A model generated the notes under the pieces. That model was not told the DNA's origin. It did not search any database and saw nothing but the letters and a program-made list of their open reading frames with translations. A stretch of DNA of 64,000 nucleotides from Sphingomonas sp. OK281 (lineage in GTDB: Bacteria; Pseudomonadota; Alphaproteobacteria; Sphingomonadales; Sphingomonadaceae), in contig NZ_FOVZ01000002.1 in the NCBI RefSeq assembly GCF_900115295.1, positions 992,001 to 1,056,000 of the forward strand, given 5' to 3'. A program made the translations under genes and the position numbers. Shown here one piece after another: positions 53,337 to 64,000 of this stretch. The first letter of the stretch is position 1. Every line of letters begins with the position of its first letter.

Positions 53337-54356
53337 ATGTACAAGAAAATCACTGCATTTGTGCTTATCGCGGCGATGACAACGGGATGCGGCCCGATAT
53401 TGCGGGATGTCCGTCACCCAGGGGGGTATCCCGGATATCTGCTCGATAAGCGAACATTCGATGCGTCGAGATCGAAGCAGTTGCAGTTGTTCAGGGCGGC
53501 ACTGATCATGGCGATGGCGGCCCGGATGGGCACCGCCACCATTCGGGACGGTAAGGATGCGGACGCCTTCGTCGATTATCTTGCCGCCGCTGCGGACGAG
53601 ATTAATTATGCAGGTGCAAGTCTCTATCCGGTCGACGGGCAATTGCCCTGCAAGGTTAAGGGTAAGAACCCATATCTTTCTCCGATCAATGGGCTTCCGA
53701 CGCTACCGCCTGCAAACTATGTCGCGTGCACTGGCGGCTATTATAGCTTGTTTGAAAGCGACGTGCCGATGATGGAAGCGCGGATATCAAGGCTGATGCT
53801 GGCCGCTCTACCTGAGGAGCGCGTTCGATCGTTTTTGCAGGATTCGGCGAAGGGCAATGTCTTGTCGGCTGGATTGAACGCGATCAGGGCTGTCTCGGAA
53901 GCCGCCGGCGGATTGCACCGTGCCACGGGTGTCTATCGCACTGGTATGGAAGTGGTGGCGGCGAACATGACGACCTGCAAGCCGAAATCGGGCCGGCCAA
54001 TTAACACATTGGGTGCCAACACAGCGCTTGCGTCAAAAGACGCGATCGAGGCGCAGGAACATTCGACCGTTTGGGATGCCGTGGAGTGTATGGGGTTGTC
54101 GCACGATGACCTCTTCTCCAGCCCAGACGAAGCGAAGGGAACGGAGCTAGGGAAAACCGTCAGCGTCAGCAGTTTCGACGCGATCATGCATATTGCTCGC
54201 ACGGCCTGCAAGCGGCTGCAGATCAACACCGATATGAAACCTATGGCCCCGAACCTGACTGCATCTGAAATTGCAGGACGAGTTACAGTTCGAGACGACC
54301 AGTGCCGCCATGTTGTATTCAAACCCCAAGCTCGACCGGGCAGCGAGCTTCATTGA
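53337..54356 (+). CDS. Lipoprotein of unknown function, atypical composition
   Basis: 339 residues with a short signal ending in a lipobox (LIAAMTTGC). The mature part has an alpha-helical look (RSKQLQLFRAALIMAMAARM, AGLNAIRAVSEAAGGLHRAT) and scattered cysteines (LPCKVKG, VACTGGYY, TTCKPKS, VECMGLS, TACKRLQ, DQCRHVV), suggesting several disulfides. The ATG at 53337 gives the clean signal; a GTG at 53310 is also in frame. Base composition and codon use (AAT, TTG, ATA) are less GC-rich than the neighbours, and the gene is bounded by AT-rich sequence, so it may be horizontally acquired. No family recognised. Confidence 0.75.
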   Translation: MYKKITAFVLIAAMTTGCGPILRDVRHPGGYPGYLLDKRTFDASRSKQLQLFRAALIMAMAARMGTATIRDGKDADAFVDYLAAAADEINYAGASLYPVDGQLPCKVKGKNPYLSPINGLPTLPPANYVACTGGYYSLFESDVPMMEARISRLMLAALPEERVRSFLQDSAKGNVLSAGLNAIRAVSEAAGGLHRATGVYRTGMEVVAANMTTCKPKSGRPINTLGANTALASKDAIEAQEHSTVWDAVECMGLSHDDLFSSPDEAKGTELGKTVSVSSFDAIMHIARTACKRLQINTDMKPMAPNLTASEIAGRVTVRDDQCRHVVFKPQARPGSELH

Positions 54357-54386
54357 GAAGCGCGAGCACCAGAGATCGAGCATTGA

Positions 54387-54992
54387 TCACCACCGATAAT
54401 TGAAACTGATACTGATCCGCTCGCCCTTGGCAGCATTCGGCACGACTTCATGCCGCAACCAGCTCTCCCAAAGAAACACACTCCCCGGCTTAGGCTCGGC
54501 ATAAACGAACGTCCGCAGATCCTCCGCCGCATCCTCCAACCGCGTCGGCGCCGCCATCATCATCGGCAACCGCGGATCCTCCAGCTTGAGCGCCCCGGCC
54601 CCCTCCGGGATCGCCACGTACATCGTCCCCGACACGACGCTATGCGGATGGATATGCCCCGAATGCGCGCCCCCAGGCTTCAGGACGTTCACCCAAAGAC
54701 TGTCGAGCTTCAACTTCCGCCCGCCGAGATCGAACGCGCAATCCTTCGCGAACTGCGCGACATGCTTGTTCAGCAGCCGCACCAGATCCCCGAACCGCGG
54801 ATCGCGCAACGGCAGGTCGTTCAGCGATGCATACGAGGTATACCCGCGATACCCATGCGCCTTCGACCATGCGACCCCGGCGCGATCGGCCTTCGCCAGT
54901 TCGAGCGCGGCATCCTCCAGTTCCTCGACCAGATCGTCGTCGCCGAGATCGGCCTCGTAGAACCGCGTGGCAAACAAGGAACGGGTGGTCAT
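54387..54992 (-). CDS. Putative 2OG-Fe(II) oxygenase (TIGR02466-like)
   Basis: 201 residues. The jelly-roll core shows HSGHIHPHSVVSGTMYV with a metal-binding histidine, LRHEVVPNAAKGERISISFN with the second histidine and the arginine that binds 2-oxoglutarate, and an intervening AKDCAFDLGGRKLKLDSLWV. This spacing matches the family of putative 2OG-Fe(II) oxygenases. The ATG at 54992 overlaps the pth stop (ATGA), so it is translated with pth. Substrate unknown; modification of a ribosomal or translation factor would fit the neighbourhood but is unproven. Confidence 0.8.
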   Translation of the reverse strand: MTTRSLFATRFYEADLGDDDLVEELEDAALELAKADRAGVAWSKAHGYRGYTSYASLNDLPLRDPRFGDLVRLLNKHVAQFAKDCAFDLGGRKLKLDSLWVNVLKPGGAHSGHIHPHSVVSGTMYVAIPEGAGALKLEDPRLPMMMAAPTRLEDAAEDLRTFVYAEPKPGSVFLWESWLRHEVVPNAAKGERISISFNYRW

Positions 54993-55558
54993 GGCTGCAT
55001 CCTCAACGCGACATCGTTCATGAAGCGGACGTCGTCGCCCTCCGCCAGCCACTTGGCCTCCGCCGCCACCGCGCCGAGCATATCGCTCAACGGCTCGATT
55101 TCCGCCTTCGCATAATTGCCGAGCACATAGCCAGTGACGCGATCCTTGTGCCCCGGATGCCCGATCCCCAGCCGCACGCGGCGAAACTCCGGTCCCAGAT
55201 GCTGGTCGGTCGAGCGCAAGCCATTATGGCCCGCGGTCCCACCGCCGGTCTTCACCTTCACGCGGAACGGCGCGATGTCGAGTTCGTCGTGGAACACCGT
55301 CAGCGCCTCGACGCCGAGCTTGTAGAAGCGCAACGCCTCGCCGATCGCGCGCCCACTCTCGTTCATGAAGGTGGCCGGCTTCAGCAACAGGATCTTGGTC
55401 GAGCCGATCCGCCCCTCCTGCGTCCAGCCCTGGAACTGCTTCTTGACCGCGCCGAAGCCGTGCACCTCGGCGATCGCGTCGGCGACCATGAACCCGACAT
55501 TGTGCCGGTGCATCGCATATTGCGCCCCCGGATTGCCGAGTCCCGCCCAGATCTGCAC
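54989..55558 (-). CDS. pth: Peptidyl-tRNA hydrolase
   Basis: Recycles peptidyl-tRNAs. 189 residues from GTG 55558 (followed by QIWAGLGNPGAQYAMHRHNV), with the catalytic histidine in HRHNVGFM, LLLKPATFMNESG, VFHDELDIAP and GGGTAGHNGLRS. GGAGA precedes the GTG. Upstream in-frame sequence is repeat and terminator DNA. It follows rplY on the same strand, the common rplY-pth order, but a terminator intervenes. Confidence 0.95.
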   Translation of the reverse strand: MQIWAGLGNPGAQYAMHRHNVGFMVADAIAEVHGFGAVKKQFQGWTQEGRIGSTKILLLKPATFMNESGRAIGEALRFYKLGVEALTVFHDELDIAPFRVKVKTGGGTAGHNGLRSTDQHLGPEFRRVRLGIGHPGHKDRVTGYVLGNYAKAEIEPLSDMLGAVAAEAKWLAEGDDVRFMNDVALRMQP

Positions 55559-55596
55559 GTGTGATTCTCCAAAAGACCGCGTCGGCCACTCAACCG

Positions 55597-55680
55597 TGTT
55601 CTCCTGCGAACGCAGGAGCCCAGGGTAACGGCGACACCGCTGCTTGATCCTGGGCCCCCGCGTTCGCGAGGGAACAGGAG
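55597..55680. repeat. Family B variant repeat, rplY-pth gap
   Basis: Left GTTCTCCTGCGAACGCAGGA with GCCCAGGG; right CCTGGGCCCCCGCGTTCGCG with AGGGAACA. It is the closest match to the element translated inside glyS at 60886 (GCGTTCGCGAGGGAACAG is shared). Confidence 0.75.
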
Positions 55681-55699
55681 GGCAGGGCAAGCCCATAAA

Positions 55700-55734
55700 A
55701 CGAAACGGGCGGGAAAGCCCTAGCTTTCCCGCCC
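55700..55734 (-). terminator. Intrinsic terminator of rplY
   Basis: An 11-base stem GGGCGGGAAAG / CTTTCCCGCCC (55707-55717 and 55724-55734) with a 6-base loop, followed on the minus strand by TTTCGTTTT. It lies 33 bases after the rplY stop. Confidence 0.8.
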
Positions 55735-55766
55735 GCCAGATCATCCTAAGACGAAGGGCTGAACCC

Positions 55767-56465
55767 TCAGTCCTTCTTCTGCGGCGTGATCTTGTCGTCG
55801 TCGTTGTCGTCGTCGTTCGGCTCAACGACCGGCTCTTCGTCCGAAGCAGCCTCGGCTGCCTGAGCTTCGGCGACTTCAGCCTCGAGCTCCTCGTCCTCGA
55901 CGGTCGGCACGGTCGGCGGCACGATCGTGGCGATCGCGAAGTCGCGGTCGTCGATCGCGGGCGTCGCGCCCTTGGGCAGCTTCACGTCGCTGATGTGGAT
56001 CGAATCACCGATCTCCAGACCGGCGAGCGAAATCGTGATCTCGCTCGGGATGTCCGAAGCGTCGACGACCAGCTCGATCTCGTGACGCGTGATGTTGAGG
56101 ACGCCCTTGCCCTTCTTGATGCCCGGTGCGTCGTCCTCGTCGGTGAACGCGATCGGCACCGCGACGGTGACGGTCGAATGCTCGCCGATGCGCAGGAAAT
56201 CGACATGGATCGGACGATCCGAAACCGGGTGGAACGAGACGTCCTTCGGCAGCGTGCGCACGCCGTTGACCATCACGACGGAATTCATGAAGTGGCCGGT
56301 CATCAGCGCCTTCATCAGCGCCTTTTCCTCGAGGTGAACCGAGGTTGGTTCCTGGTTCAGGCCGTAGATCACGGCAGGCACGCGGCCATCACGACGCAGC
56401 GCCCGGGAGGCTCCCTTGCCAACCCGGTCACGCGTCTCGGCTGCGAGCGTCAACTGGTCGCTCAT
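55767..56465 (-). CDS. rplY: 50S ribosomal protein L25 (general stress protein Ctc type)
   Basis: 5S rRNA-binding ribosomal protein of the long Ctc form. 232 residues: the L25 domain ([30 protein letters not shown]) and the beta C-terminal domain ([20 protein letters not shown]). The tail is acidic and ends in a run of Asp and Asn ([14 protein letters not shown]). Start ATG at 56465. Confidence 0.95.
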   Translation of the reverse strand: MSDQLTLAAETRDRVGKGASRALRRDGRVPAVIYGLNQEPTSVHLEEKALMKALMTGHFMNSVVMVNGVRTLPKDVSFHPVSDRPIHVDFLRIGEHSTVTVAVPIAFTDEDDAPGIKKGKGVLNITRHEIELVVDASDIPSEITISLAGLEIGDSIHISDVKLPKGATPAIDDRDFAIATIVPPTVPTVEDEELEAEVAEAQAAEAASDEEPVVEPNDDDNDDDKITPQKKD

Positions 56466-56571
56466 CTATATTCTCCGAAACTCGTTTGTTGTCCTTCCCG
56501 CCCACGCCTCCAGGGATGACCATGAACCGGAAGCGCGGGCGCATAGCGGAAGTGGGGGATTTAATCAACTA

Positions 56572-56721
56572 AACCCTCGCCCCTCCGGAGAGAGGGAGGG
56601 GCCTACGTGTGCTTGCACGTGGGAGGGTGAGGGGAGTGAGGCTCGGGACGTTCGCGCCAACTCCCCCTCACCCTTCCGTCGCAAGGGCTCCTCCCTCCCT
56701 CTCCCCGAGGGGAGAGGGACT
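56572..56721. repeat. Paired family G repeat, between TraB-like gene and rplY
   Basis: Left unit CCCTCCGGAGAGAGGGAGGG followed by CTACGTGTGCTTGCACGTGG; right unit CTCCCTCCCTCTCCCCGAGG preceded by CGTCGCAAGGG. Two inverted copies of the element at 14789 with about 30 bases between. It fills the 262-base gap and comes within 6 bases of the TraB-like stop. Confidence 0.75.
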
Positions 56722-56727
56722 CGGGCA

Positions 56728-57648
56728 TCAATACCGAACCCGTTCGGCCTTCACCCCAAGCTTCGCCAACTGCGCCTGCACACTATCCTTGCCCGCGAGG
56801 TGCCCAGCACCGACCGCAACGAACACAGTCCCCGGCGTCCCGAGCCGAGTCTTCACCCACTCCGCCCACCGCGCATTGCGGTCCACCAGCAGCACCTTCG
56901 CGACCTCGGGCGAATCCTTCAAACTATCGTTCATCTCCTTGGCCAAAGCCTCGGGATCCCCCTTCGCCCACTCGTCGACCATCGTCGCCATCGTGCTCTC
57001 CAGCTTAGGCAGTTCGTCGATCGTGCTCCCCAAAAACTGCAGCTGCGCCGTCTTCGACAATCCCCCGAAATACCCCAACTGCTGCTCCGCCGTCTCAAGC
57101 CCGATCACCGGCTTCCCCGCAGCCTTAGCCGCCGCCGTAATCACCTGCTCGGGCCCGTTCGCCGAGTCGTACCCAAGCTTCGACAGCGGCGCGATCGACA
57201 GGTTGGTCGCCGCCAGCCAAGGCTTGAACCGATCGAACGCATTCGCCGGCAGCCCCAGATCGGTCACCGCCTTCGCATACGCCGCACGCTTGTCCGCGGG
57301 CAGCTGTTCGGTCAGCGTCGGCCCGTCCTTCGCCACGCCCGTCGCCATCACCAGCGACTGCATCTTGGCGGGATCGGGCATCACCAGCTCCAGCACCACT
57401 TGGTTCGAGCGATCGAACGCAGTCTTCACCGCCTCGTCGAACCACGTCATGCCGGGCTTCAACACATGGATCGTCCCGAACAGGTAGATCGTCGTGTCCT
57501 TGTCCTTCACCACCCACAAGGCCGGATCGGCATCGTTCGCGGCCTGCGCCGGTTTCGGCGCAACCTGCGCACAGGCGGGCAGGGCGAACGCCATGGCAAT
57601 GGCAGAGAGCGTGGATCGGAACGAAACGATCTTCGAAAACAGCTTCAA
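56728..57648 (-). CDS. TraB/GumN family exported protein
   Basis: 306 residues from TTG 57648 (reads [20 protein letters not shown]), with a signal peptide ending near LPACAQ (possibly a lipobox). The TraB/GumN motifs are [20 protein letters not shown] and the C-terminal [20 protein letters not shown] with the paired histidines of the putative metalloprotease-like fold. GAGGA precedes the TTG by about 10 bases; there is no in-frame ATG that keeps the signal. Divergent from glyQ with 96 bases between starts. Confidence 0.85.
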   Translation of the reverse strand: MKLFSKIVSFRSTLSAIAMAFALPACAQVAPKPAQAANDADPALWVVKDKDTTIYLFGTIHVLKPGMTWFDEAVKTAFDRSNQVVLELVMPDPAKMQSLVMATGVAKDGPTLTEQLPADKRAAYAKAVTDLGLPANAFDRFKPWLAATNLSIAPLSKLGYDSANGPEQVITAAAKAAGKPVIGLETAEQQLGYFGGLSKTAQLQFLGSTIDELPKLESTMATMVDEWAKGDPEALAKEMNDSLKDSPEVAKVLLVDRNARWAEWVKTRLGTPGTVFVAVGAGHLAGKDSVQAQLAKLGVKAERVRY

Positions 57649-57744
57649 GGCGACGACATCCTCATCATTGGTTTGGCCCCATGTAGGACGCCCGGTCGCA
57701 ACGCACCACTTGCCTCCCGCACCCCCATCCGCCAAAGCCCGCGC

Positions 57745-58623
57745 GTGACCCAGCCCGTGATAAAGCCTCTTAGCTTCCAGCGCATGATCCTCACGCTCCA
57801 CGATTACTGGAGCGAACACGGATGCCTGATCCTGCAGCCCTACGACATGGAAATGGGCGCGGGCACCTTCCACACCGCCACGACGCTCCGCGCGCTCGGG
57901 CCGAAACCGTGGAACGCCGCGTTCGTCCAGCCCTGCCGCCGCCCGACCGACGGCCGCTACGGCGAGAACCCCAACCGACTCCAGCATTACTACCAGTATC
58001 AGGTCATCCTGAAACCATCCCCCGCCAACCTCCAGGAACTCTACCTCGGCAGCCTTGCCGCGATCGGCATCGACATGCTGAAGCACGACATCCGCTTCGT
58101 CGAGGACGACTGGGAAAGCCCGACGCTCGGCGCCTGGGGGCTCGGCTGGGAAGTCTGGTGCGACGGCATGGAGGTGACTCAGTTCACCTATTTCCAGCAG
58201 ATGGGCGGCTTCGACATGAAGCCCGTCGCGGGCGAACTCACCTACGGGCTCGAGCGCCTCGCGATGTACATCCAGGACAAGGACTCGGTCTACGATCTGG
58301 CGTTCAACGACGCCGGGGTCACCTACGGCGACGTATTCCTGGAGAACGAGCAGGAGATGTCGAAGTGGAACTTCGAGATCGCGGACACGGACTCGCTCTT
58401 CGACCAGTTCCGCAAGCACGTAGCGGAATGCGAGAACTCACTGGCCGCCAAGCTCCCGATCCCAGCCTACGAGCAGGCGATCAAAGCCAGCCACATCTTC
58501 AACCTGCTCCAGGCCCGCGGCGTAATCTCGGTCGCCGAACGCCAAGCCTATATGGGCCGCGTCCGCGACCTCGCGAAAGGCGCCTGCGCCGCCTGGATGG
58601 ACAAGCACGGATGGGCAGCATGA
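57745..58623 (+). CDS. glyQ: Glycyl-tRNA synthetase alpha chain
   Basis: Catalytic alpha subunit of the bacterial alpha2beta2 enzyme. 292 residues from GTG 57745 (then [20 protein letters not shown]). The blocks [40 protein letters not shown] and [20 protein letters not shown] are diagnostic. glyS follows after 229 bases of repeat DNA. Confidence 0.96.
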   Translation: MTQPVIKPLSFQRMILTLHDYWSEHGCLILQPYDMEMGAGTFHTATTLRALGPKPWNAAFVQPCRRPTDGRYGENPNRLQHYYQYQVILKPSPANLQELYLGSLAAIGIDMLKHDIRFVEDDWESPTLGAWGLGWEVWCDGMEVTQFTYFQQMGGFDMKPVAGELTYGLERLAMYIQDKDSVYDLAFNDAGVTYGDVFLENEQEMSKWNFEIADTDSLFDQFRKHVAECENSLAAKLPIPAYEQAIKASHIFNLLQARGVISVAERQAYMGRVRDLAKGACAAWMDKHGWAA

Positions 58624-58640
58624 TGCGCTCGGTAGAAGGT

Positions 58641-58820
58641 TTGTTCACGCGGAGACGCGGAGACGCGGAGCAGAAGGGAGAAGGGGTGTCTGGCTTCCGC
58701 GTTCTTGCTCCCAGCATCCAGCCTGGCGATGCGAGACGCCTGCGGCGTCGAACAGCCGCGCGCAGCGCCCCAAACCTTTCTTCTCCCCTTCTACTCCGCG
58801 TCTCCGCGTCTCCGCGTGAA
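58641..58820. repeat. CTCCGCGT inverted repeat (family F), glyQ-glyS gap
   Basis: Arms TTGTTCACGCGGAGACGCGG (from 58641) and CTCCGCGTCTCCGCGTGAAC (to about 58821) with roughly 110 bases between them, which include CAGCCTGGCGATGCGAGACG. It occupies nearly all of the space between the two synthetase genes. Confidence 0.85.
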
Positions 58821-58852
58821 CCCAACTCCTTCTTCTTCGCGTGCGAACCCAA

Positions 58853-61267
58853 ATGACCGACTTCCTCCTGGAGCTCCGCTCCGAAGAAATTCCCGCCCGG
58901 ATGCAGTCCAAGGCGCGTGACGATCTCGCCAGGTTGTTCACCGCCGAGCTCGCCAAGGCCGGCATCGCCACCAGCGCCATCGTCACCTACGCGACCCCGC
59001 GCCGCCTGACGCTGATCGCGCGCGACCTGCCGCTCGAGACCGCCGCCGTCTCTGAGGAAACCAAGGGCCCCAAGACCTCCGCGCCCCCGCAGGCACTCGA
59101 AGGCTTCCTCCGCAAAACCGGCCTCACCCGCGAGCAACTGATAGACCGCAACGGCACGCTCTTCGCAGTCACCGAGAAGCCCGGCCGCGCCACCGCCGCC
59201 GTGCTCGCCGAAGCGATCCCCGCGATCGTCCGCGCGTTCCCCTGGCCGAAGTCGATGCGCTGGGGCGACGCCTCCGCCAGCACCGAGTCGCTCCGCTGGG
59301 TCCGCCCGCTGCAAGGCATCGTCGCGCTGCTCGGCGAAGAGATCGTGCCGTTCGAGATCGCCGGCATCGCCAGCGGCGCCGCCACGCTCGGCCACCGCTT
59401 CCACCACCCGTACCAGATCACGATCGGCGGCGCGCACGACTATGTCGAGAAGCTGCGCGCCTGCCACGTCATCGTCGACCACGACGAACGCGCCACGCTG
59501 ATCCGCGACCACGCCCGCGAAGCCGCGATGCAGGCCGGCCTCGAACTGATCGAGGACGAGGGCCTCGTCGCGGAGAATGCCGGGCTGACCGAATGGCCGA
59601 TTCCCCTGCTAGGCCAGTTCGATCCCGCGTTTCTCGACGTCCCGCCCGAGGTGATCCAGCTCACCGCCCGCGTGAACCAGAAATATTTCGTCTGTCGCGG
59701 GGCTGACGGAAAATTGGCGAACGCGTTCGTCTGTACCGCTAACATCGCCGCGCACGACGGCGGCGCCAGCATCGTTGAGGGCAACCGCAAGGTCCTCGCC
59801 GCGCGCTTGTCGGATGCGAAGTTCTTCTACGACACCGACTTGAAGGTCCCGCTCGAAGAGCAGGCGGAAAAGCTGTCGAAGATCGTCTTCCACGAAAAGC
59901 TCGGCACCGTAGCCGACAAGGTCGACCGCGTAGCGAAGCTGGCCCGCTGGCTGGTAGAAGAGGGCATAGTCGCTCCTTCTTCTGCTCTCCTCCCGCTCGC
60001 GGGAGGGGTCGGGGGAGGGCCTGACGCAACCACCACCGCGTTTGAGGCCAACCCCTCCCCCGACCCCTCCCGCAAGCGGGAAGGGAGCAGTGAGTTGGCT
60101 GACCTAGCAGACCGCGCAGCCCGCCTCGCAAAAGCAGACCTCGTAACCGGCATGGTCGGCGAGTTCCCCGAGCTACAAGGCCTGATGGGCGGCTACTACG
60201 CCGCCGCGCAGGGCGAGCACCCGTCCGTCGCCACCGCCATCCGCGACCACTACAAGCCGGTCGGCCAAGGCGACGACGTCCCCACCGACCCGGTAACGGT
60301 CGCGGTAAGCTTGGCGGATAAACTGGACACGATTGTCAGCTTTTTTTCGGTTGGGCTATTTCCCACCGGTTCGAAAGATCCGTTTGCTCTGCGGCGCTCA
60401 GCGATTGCCATGATACGTCTCGACGAGACGAATGGCCTTAACGTGAATTGGGGCCTTGCGATCCTCAGTGCGTACGTCGAGCTGGGATCGTCGCTTATGA
60501 AGCAGTCCTACGATGCAGGCTTGCATGCTCGGCTTCTAAACGAGGTAAGAGATTTTGAGGGTCGTACTCGCGAAGACTTGTCGTTTGAGGATGAGGTAAA
60601 GCTCGCTTCTAAGGCAATGCCTAGCGCGACTAAGATAATCGATTTCACTTCGGTCATTCAAATTGTAGTGGCCTTCCTAGCTGAGCGATTGGAGGCCCAG
60701 CAGCGTCTAAATGGCGTACGACACGATCTCATTGACGCTGTCTTTTCGTTGGCCGGCGCTGTGCGTTTTCAGACGCTGCTCGCGCGCGTCCACGCGCTCC
60801 AGGCGTTCGTGACCACCGAGGACGGCGCGAACCTGCTCGCCGGCTACAAGCGCGCCGCCAATATCCTGAAGAAGGAAGCACCTTCCGGTTCCCCCGCGAA
60901 CGCGGGGGCCCAGGGACTCAGTGGCGGCGAACTCCGGGAGGGTGCGGGCCTGGCCCCCCGCGTTCGCGAGGGAACAGCAGAAGGGGAGAGGGAGAAGATG
61001 CTGTCCTACACCCCCGAACCCGCAGAGACCGCGCTGATGACCGCGCTCGACTCTGCCGAACCCCGCGCCACCGCCGCGATCGCGCGCGAGGATTTCGCCG
61101 CCGCGATGGCCGCGCTCGCCTCGCTGCGCGCCCCGATCGACGCGTTCTTTGATAGCGTTATCGTCAACGATTCCGATCCCGCCAAGCGCTCCGCCCGTCT
61201 CGCGCTACTTGAGCGCGTTCGCGCCGCAGTGCACAATGTCGCAGATTTTTCGAAGATCGAGGGCTGA
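58853..61267 (+). CDS. glyS: Glycyl-tRNA synthetase beta chain, enlarged by inserts
   Basis: tRNA-binding beta subunit. 804 residues against about 690 normally. Conserved parts: LLELRSEEIPARMQSKARDD, MRWGDASASTESLRWVRPLQ, VTENAGLTEWP-like and VIQLTARVNQKYF, LADKLDTIVSFF and ANLLAGYKRAANILKKE. Three additions explain the extra length. Residues about 377-413 (ALLPLAGGVGGGPDATTTAF onward) come from a family D palindrome; residues about 679-708 (SGSPANAGAQGLSGGELREG onward) come from a family B variant; and 60300-60775 is a less GC-rich stretch with different codon use that carries about 50 extra residues. All keep the frame, so the enzyme is probably active. ATG at 58853; a GTG four codons upstream is possible. 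Confidence 0.93.
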   Translation: MTDFLLELRSEEIPARMQSKARDDLARLFTAELAKAGIATSAIVTYATPRRLTLIARDLPLETAAVSEETKGPKTSAPPQALEGFLRKTGLTREQLIDRNGTLFAVTEKPGRATAAVLAEAIPAIVRAFPWPKSMRWGDASASTESLRWVRPLQGIVALLGEEIVPFEIAGIASGAATLGHRFHHPYQITIGGAHDYVEKLRACHVIVDHDERATLIRDHAREAAMQAGLELIEDEGLVAENAGLTEWPIPLLGQFDPAFLDVPPEVIQLTARVNQKYFVCRGADGKLANAFVCTANIAAHDGGASIVEGNRKVLAARLSDAKFFYDTDLKVPLEEQAEKLSKIVFHEKLGTVADKVDRVAKLARWLVEEGIVAPSSALLPLAGGVGGGPDATTTAFEANPSPDPSRKREGSSELADLADRAARLAKADLVTGMVGEFPELQGLMGGYYAAAQGEHPSVATAIRDHYKPVGQGDDVPTDPVTVAVSLADKLDTIVSFFSVGLFPTGSKDPFALRRSAIAMIRLDETNGLNVNWGLAILSAYVELGSSLMKQSYDAGLHARLLNEVRDFEGRTREDLSFEDEVKLASKAMPSATKIIDFTSVIQIVVAFLAERLEAQQRLNGVRHDLIDAVFSLAGAVRFQTLLARVHALQAFVTTEDGANLLAGYKRAANILKKEAPSGSPANAGAQGLSGGELREGAGLAPRVREGTAEGEREKMLSYTPEPAETALMTALDSAEPRATAAIAREDFAAAMAALASLRAPIDAFFDSVIVNDSDPAKRSARLALLERVRAAVHNVADFSKIEG
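59982..60090. repeat. Family D palindrome translated inside glyS
   Basis: Arms CTCCTCCCGCTCGCGGGAGG (from about 59986) and CCCCTCCCGCAAGCGGGAAG (to about 60086) face each other. Its reading as ALLPLAGGVGGG and NPSPDPSRKREGSS matches the same element's reading at the end of SufD (LPLAGGVGGG), which shows it is the repeat and not the protein that is conserved. Confidence 0.9.
60886..60977. repeat. Family B variant translated inside glyS
   Basis: Left arm GTTCCCCCGCGAACGCGGGG (60888 onward) and right arm CCCCCCGCGTTCGCGAGGGA (to about 60973) enclose a GC-rich centre. In frame it encodes PANAGAQGLSGGELREGAG; compare PAKAGAQSG in PyrD from the same family. Confidence 0.88.
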
Positions 61268-61275
61268 TTGGAGGT

Positions 61276-61307
61276 GAAGTGCAGACCGCTCCCAGCGTCT
61301 GCACTTC
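61276..61307. terminator. Perfect 11-bp hairpin between glyS and ppdK
   Basis: GAAGTGCAGAC (61276-61286) and GTCTGCACTTC (61297-61307) with a 10-base loop, 9 bases after the glyS stop. The sequence after it (CTATACTTCACTTTT) has only a late T-run, so it may be a terminator or mRNA-stabilising structure. Confidence 0.5.
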
Positions 61308-61359
61308 CTATACTTCACTTTTGCCCTGCTAATAAAAACAAGCACTTAGAGGACCGACC

Positions 61360-64000
<2,641 letters not shown>

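Overview
The window is a GC-rich chromosomal segment of an alphaproteobacterium, most probably a sphingomonad (Sphingomonas or a close relative). This is an inference from the cell-cycle regulator GcrA, the Rrf2-led suf operon, the petABC cytochrome bc1 operon, protein sequences that read like sphingomonad homologues, and very frequent GC-rich palindromic intergenic repeats. No rRNA, tRNA, CRISPR array, transposase or phage gene was recognised. The window is essentially core genome with a few small accessory patches.

Layout. 0-8.1 kb: pyrD (minus strand), then an Rrf2/IscR-like regulator and a full SUF iron-sulfur assembly operon, sufB-orf123-sufC-sufD-sufS-sufT-sufA. 8.4-21 kb: an amino-acid permease and mtnP; uvrC; a polysaccharide deacetylase paired with a CelD/BcsL-type acetyltransferase; recO, leuB and a GT2-GtrA glycosyltransferase; then an overlapping chain metZ-apaG-LysR regulator-GNAT. 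21-28.5 kb: a serine beta-lactamase-like protein overlapping an ABC-2 permease (minus), gcrA, an outer-membrane beta-barrel protein, parE and a secreted protein. 28.8-37.6 kb: argD-argF-hslO, a possible structured RNA ahead of queC-queE, a secreted protein, a Met/Asn/Asp-rich lipoprotein, lipB and two coupled membrane proteins. 37.7-43.4 kb: a GNAT, hemF and trmL (minus), divergent from petA-petB-petC, then apt. 43.8-50.6 kb: a Gly/Tyr-rich lipoprotein, a frameshifted MaoC-type hydratase gene, a nucleotide pyrophosphatase/phosphodiesterase-like lipoprotein, a Met/His-rich (probably copper-linked) pair and several small unknown genes. 50.6-64 kb: ychF, a zinc alcohol dehydrogenase, an unknown lipoprotein, a 2OG-Fe(II) oxygenase-like gene overlapping pth, rplY, a TraB/GumN-like protein, glyQ-glyS and the start of ppdK, which runs off the window.

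The most unusual property is the density and position of palindromic repeats. At least seven families recur, nearly all as head-to-head arms that could fold into long hairpins. Most lie between genes. Several lie inside essential genes and are translated in frame: one in pyrD, two in glyS, and one straddling the sufD/sufS junction so that its arms encode the SufD C-terminus and the SufS N-terminus. Others supply the ribosome-binding site of sufD, sufS or argF. glyS also carries a stretch of about 0.5 kb with lower GC and different codon use that adds residues to the protein. A 123-codon unknown gene is coupled at both ends between sufB and sufC. I found no clear new defence or metabolic system; the translated repeats and the suf-embedded gene are the best candidates for new biology.
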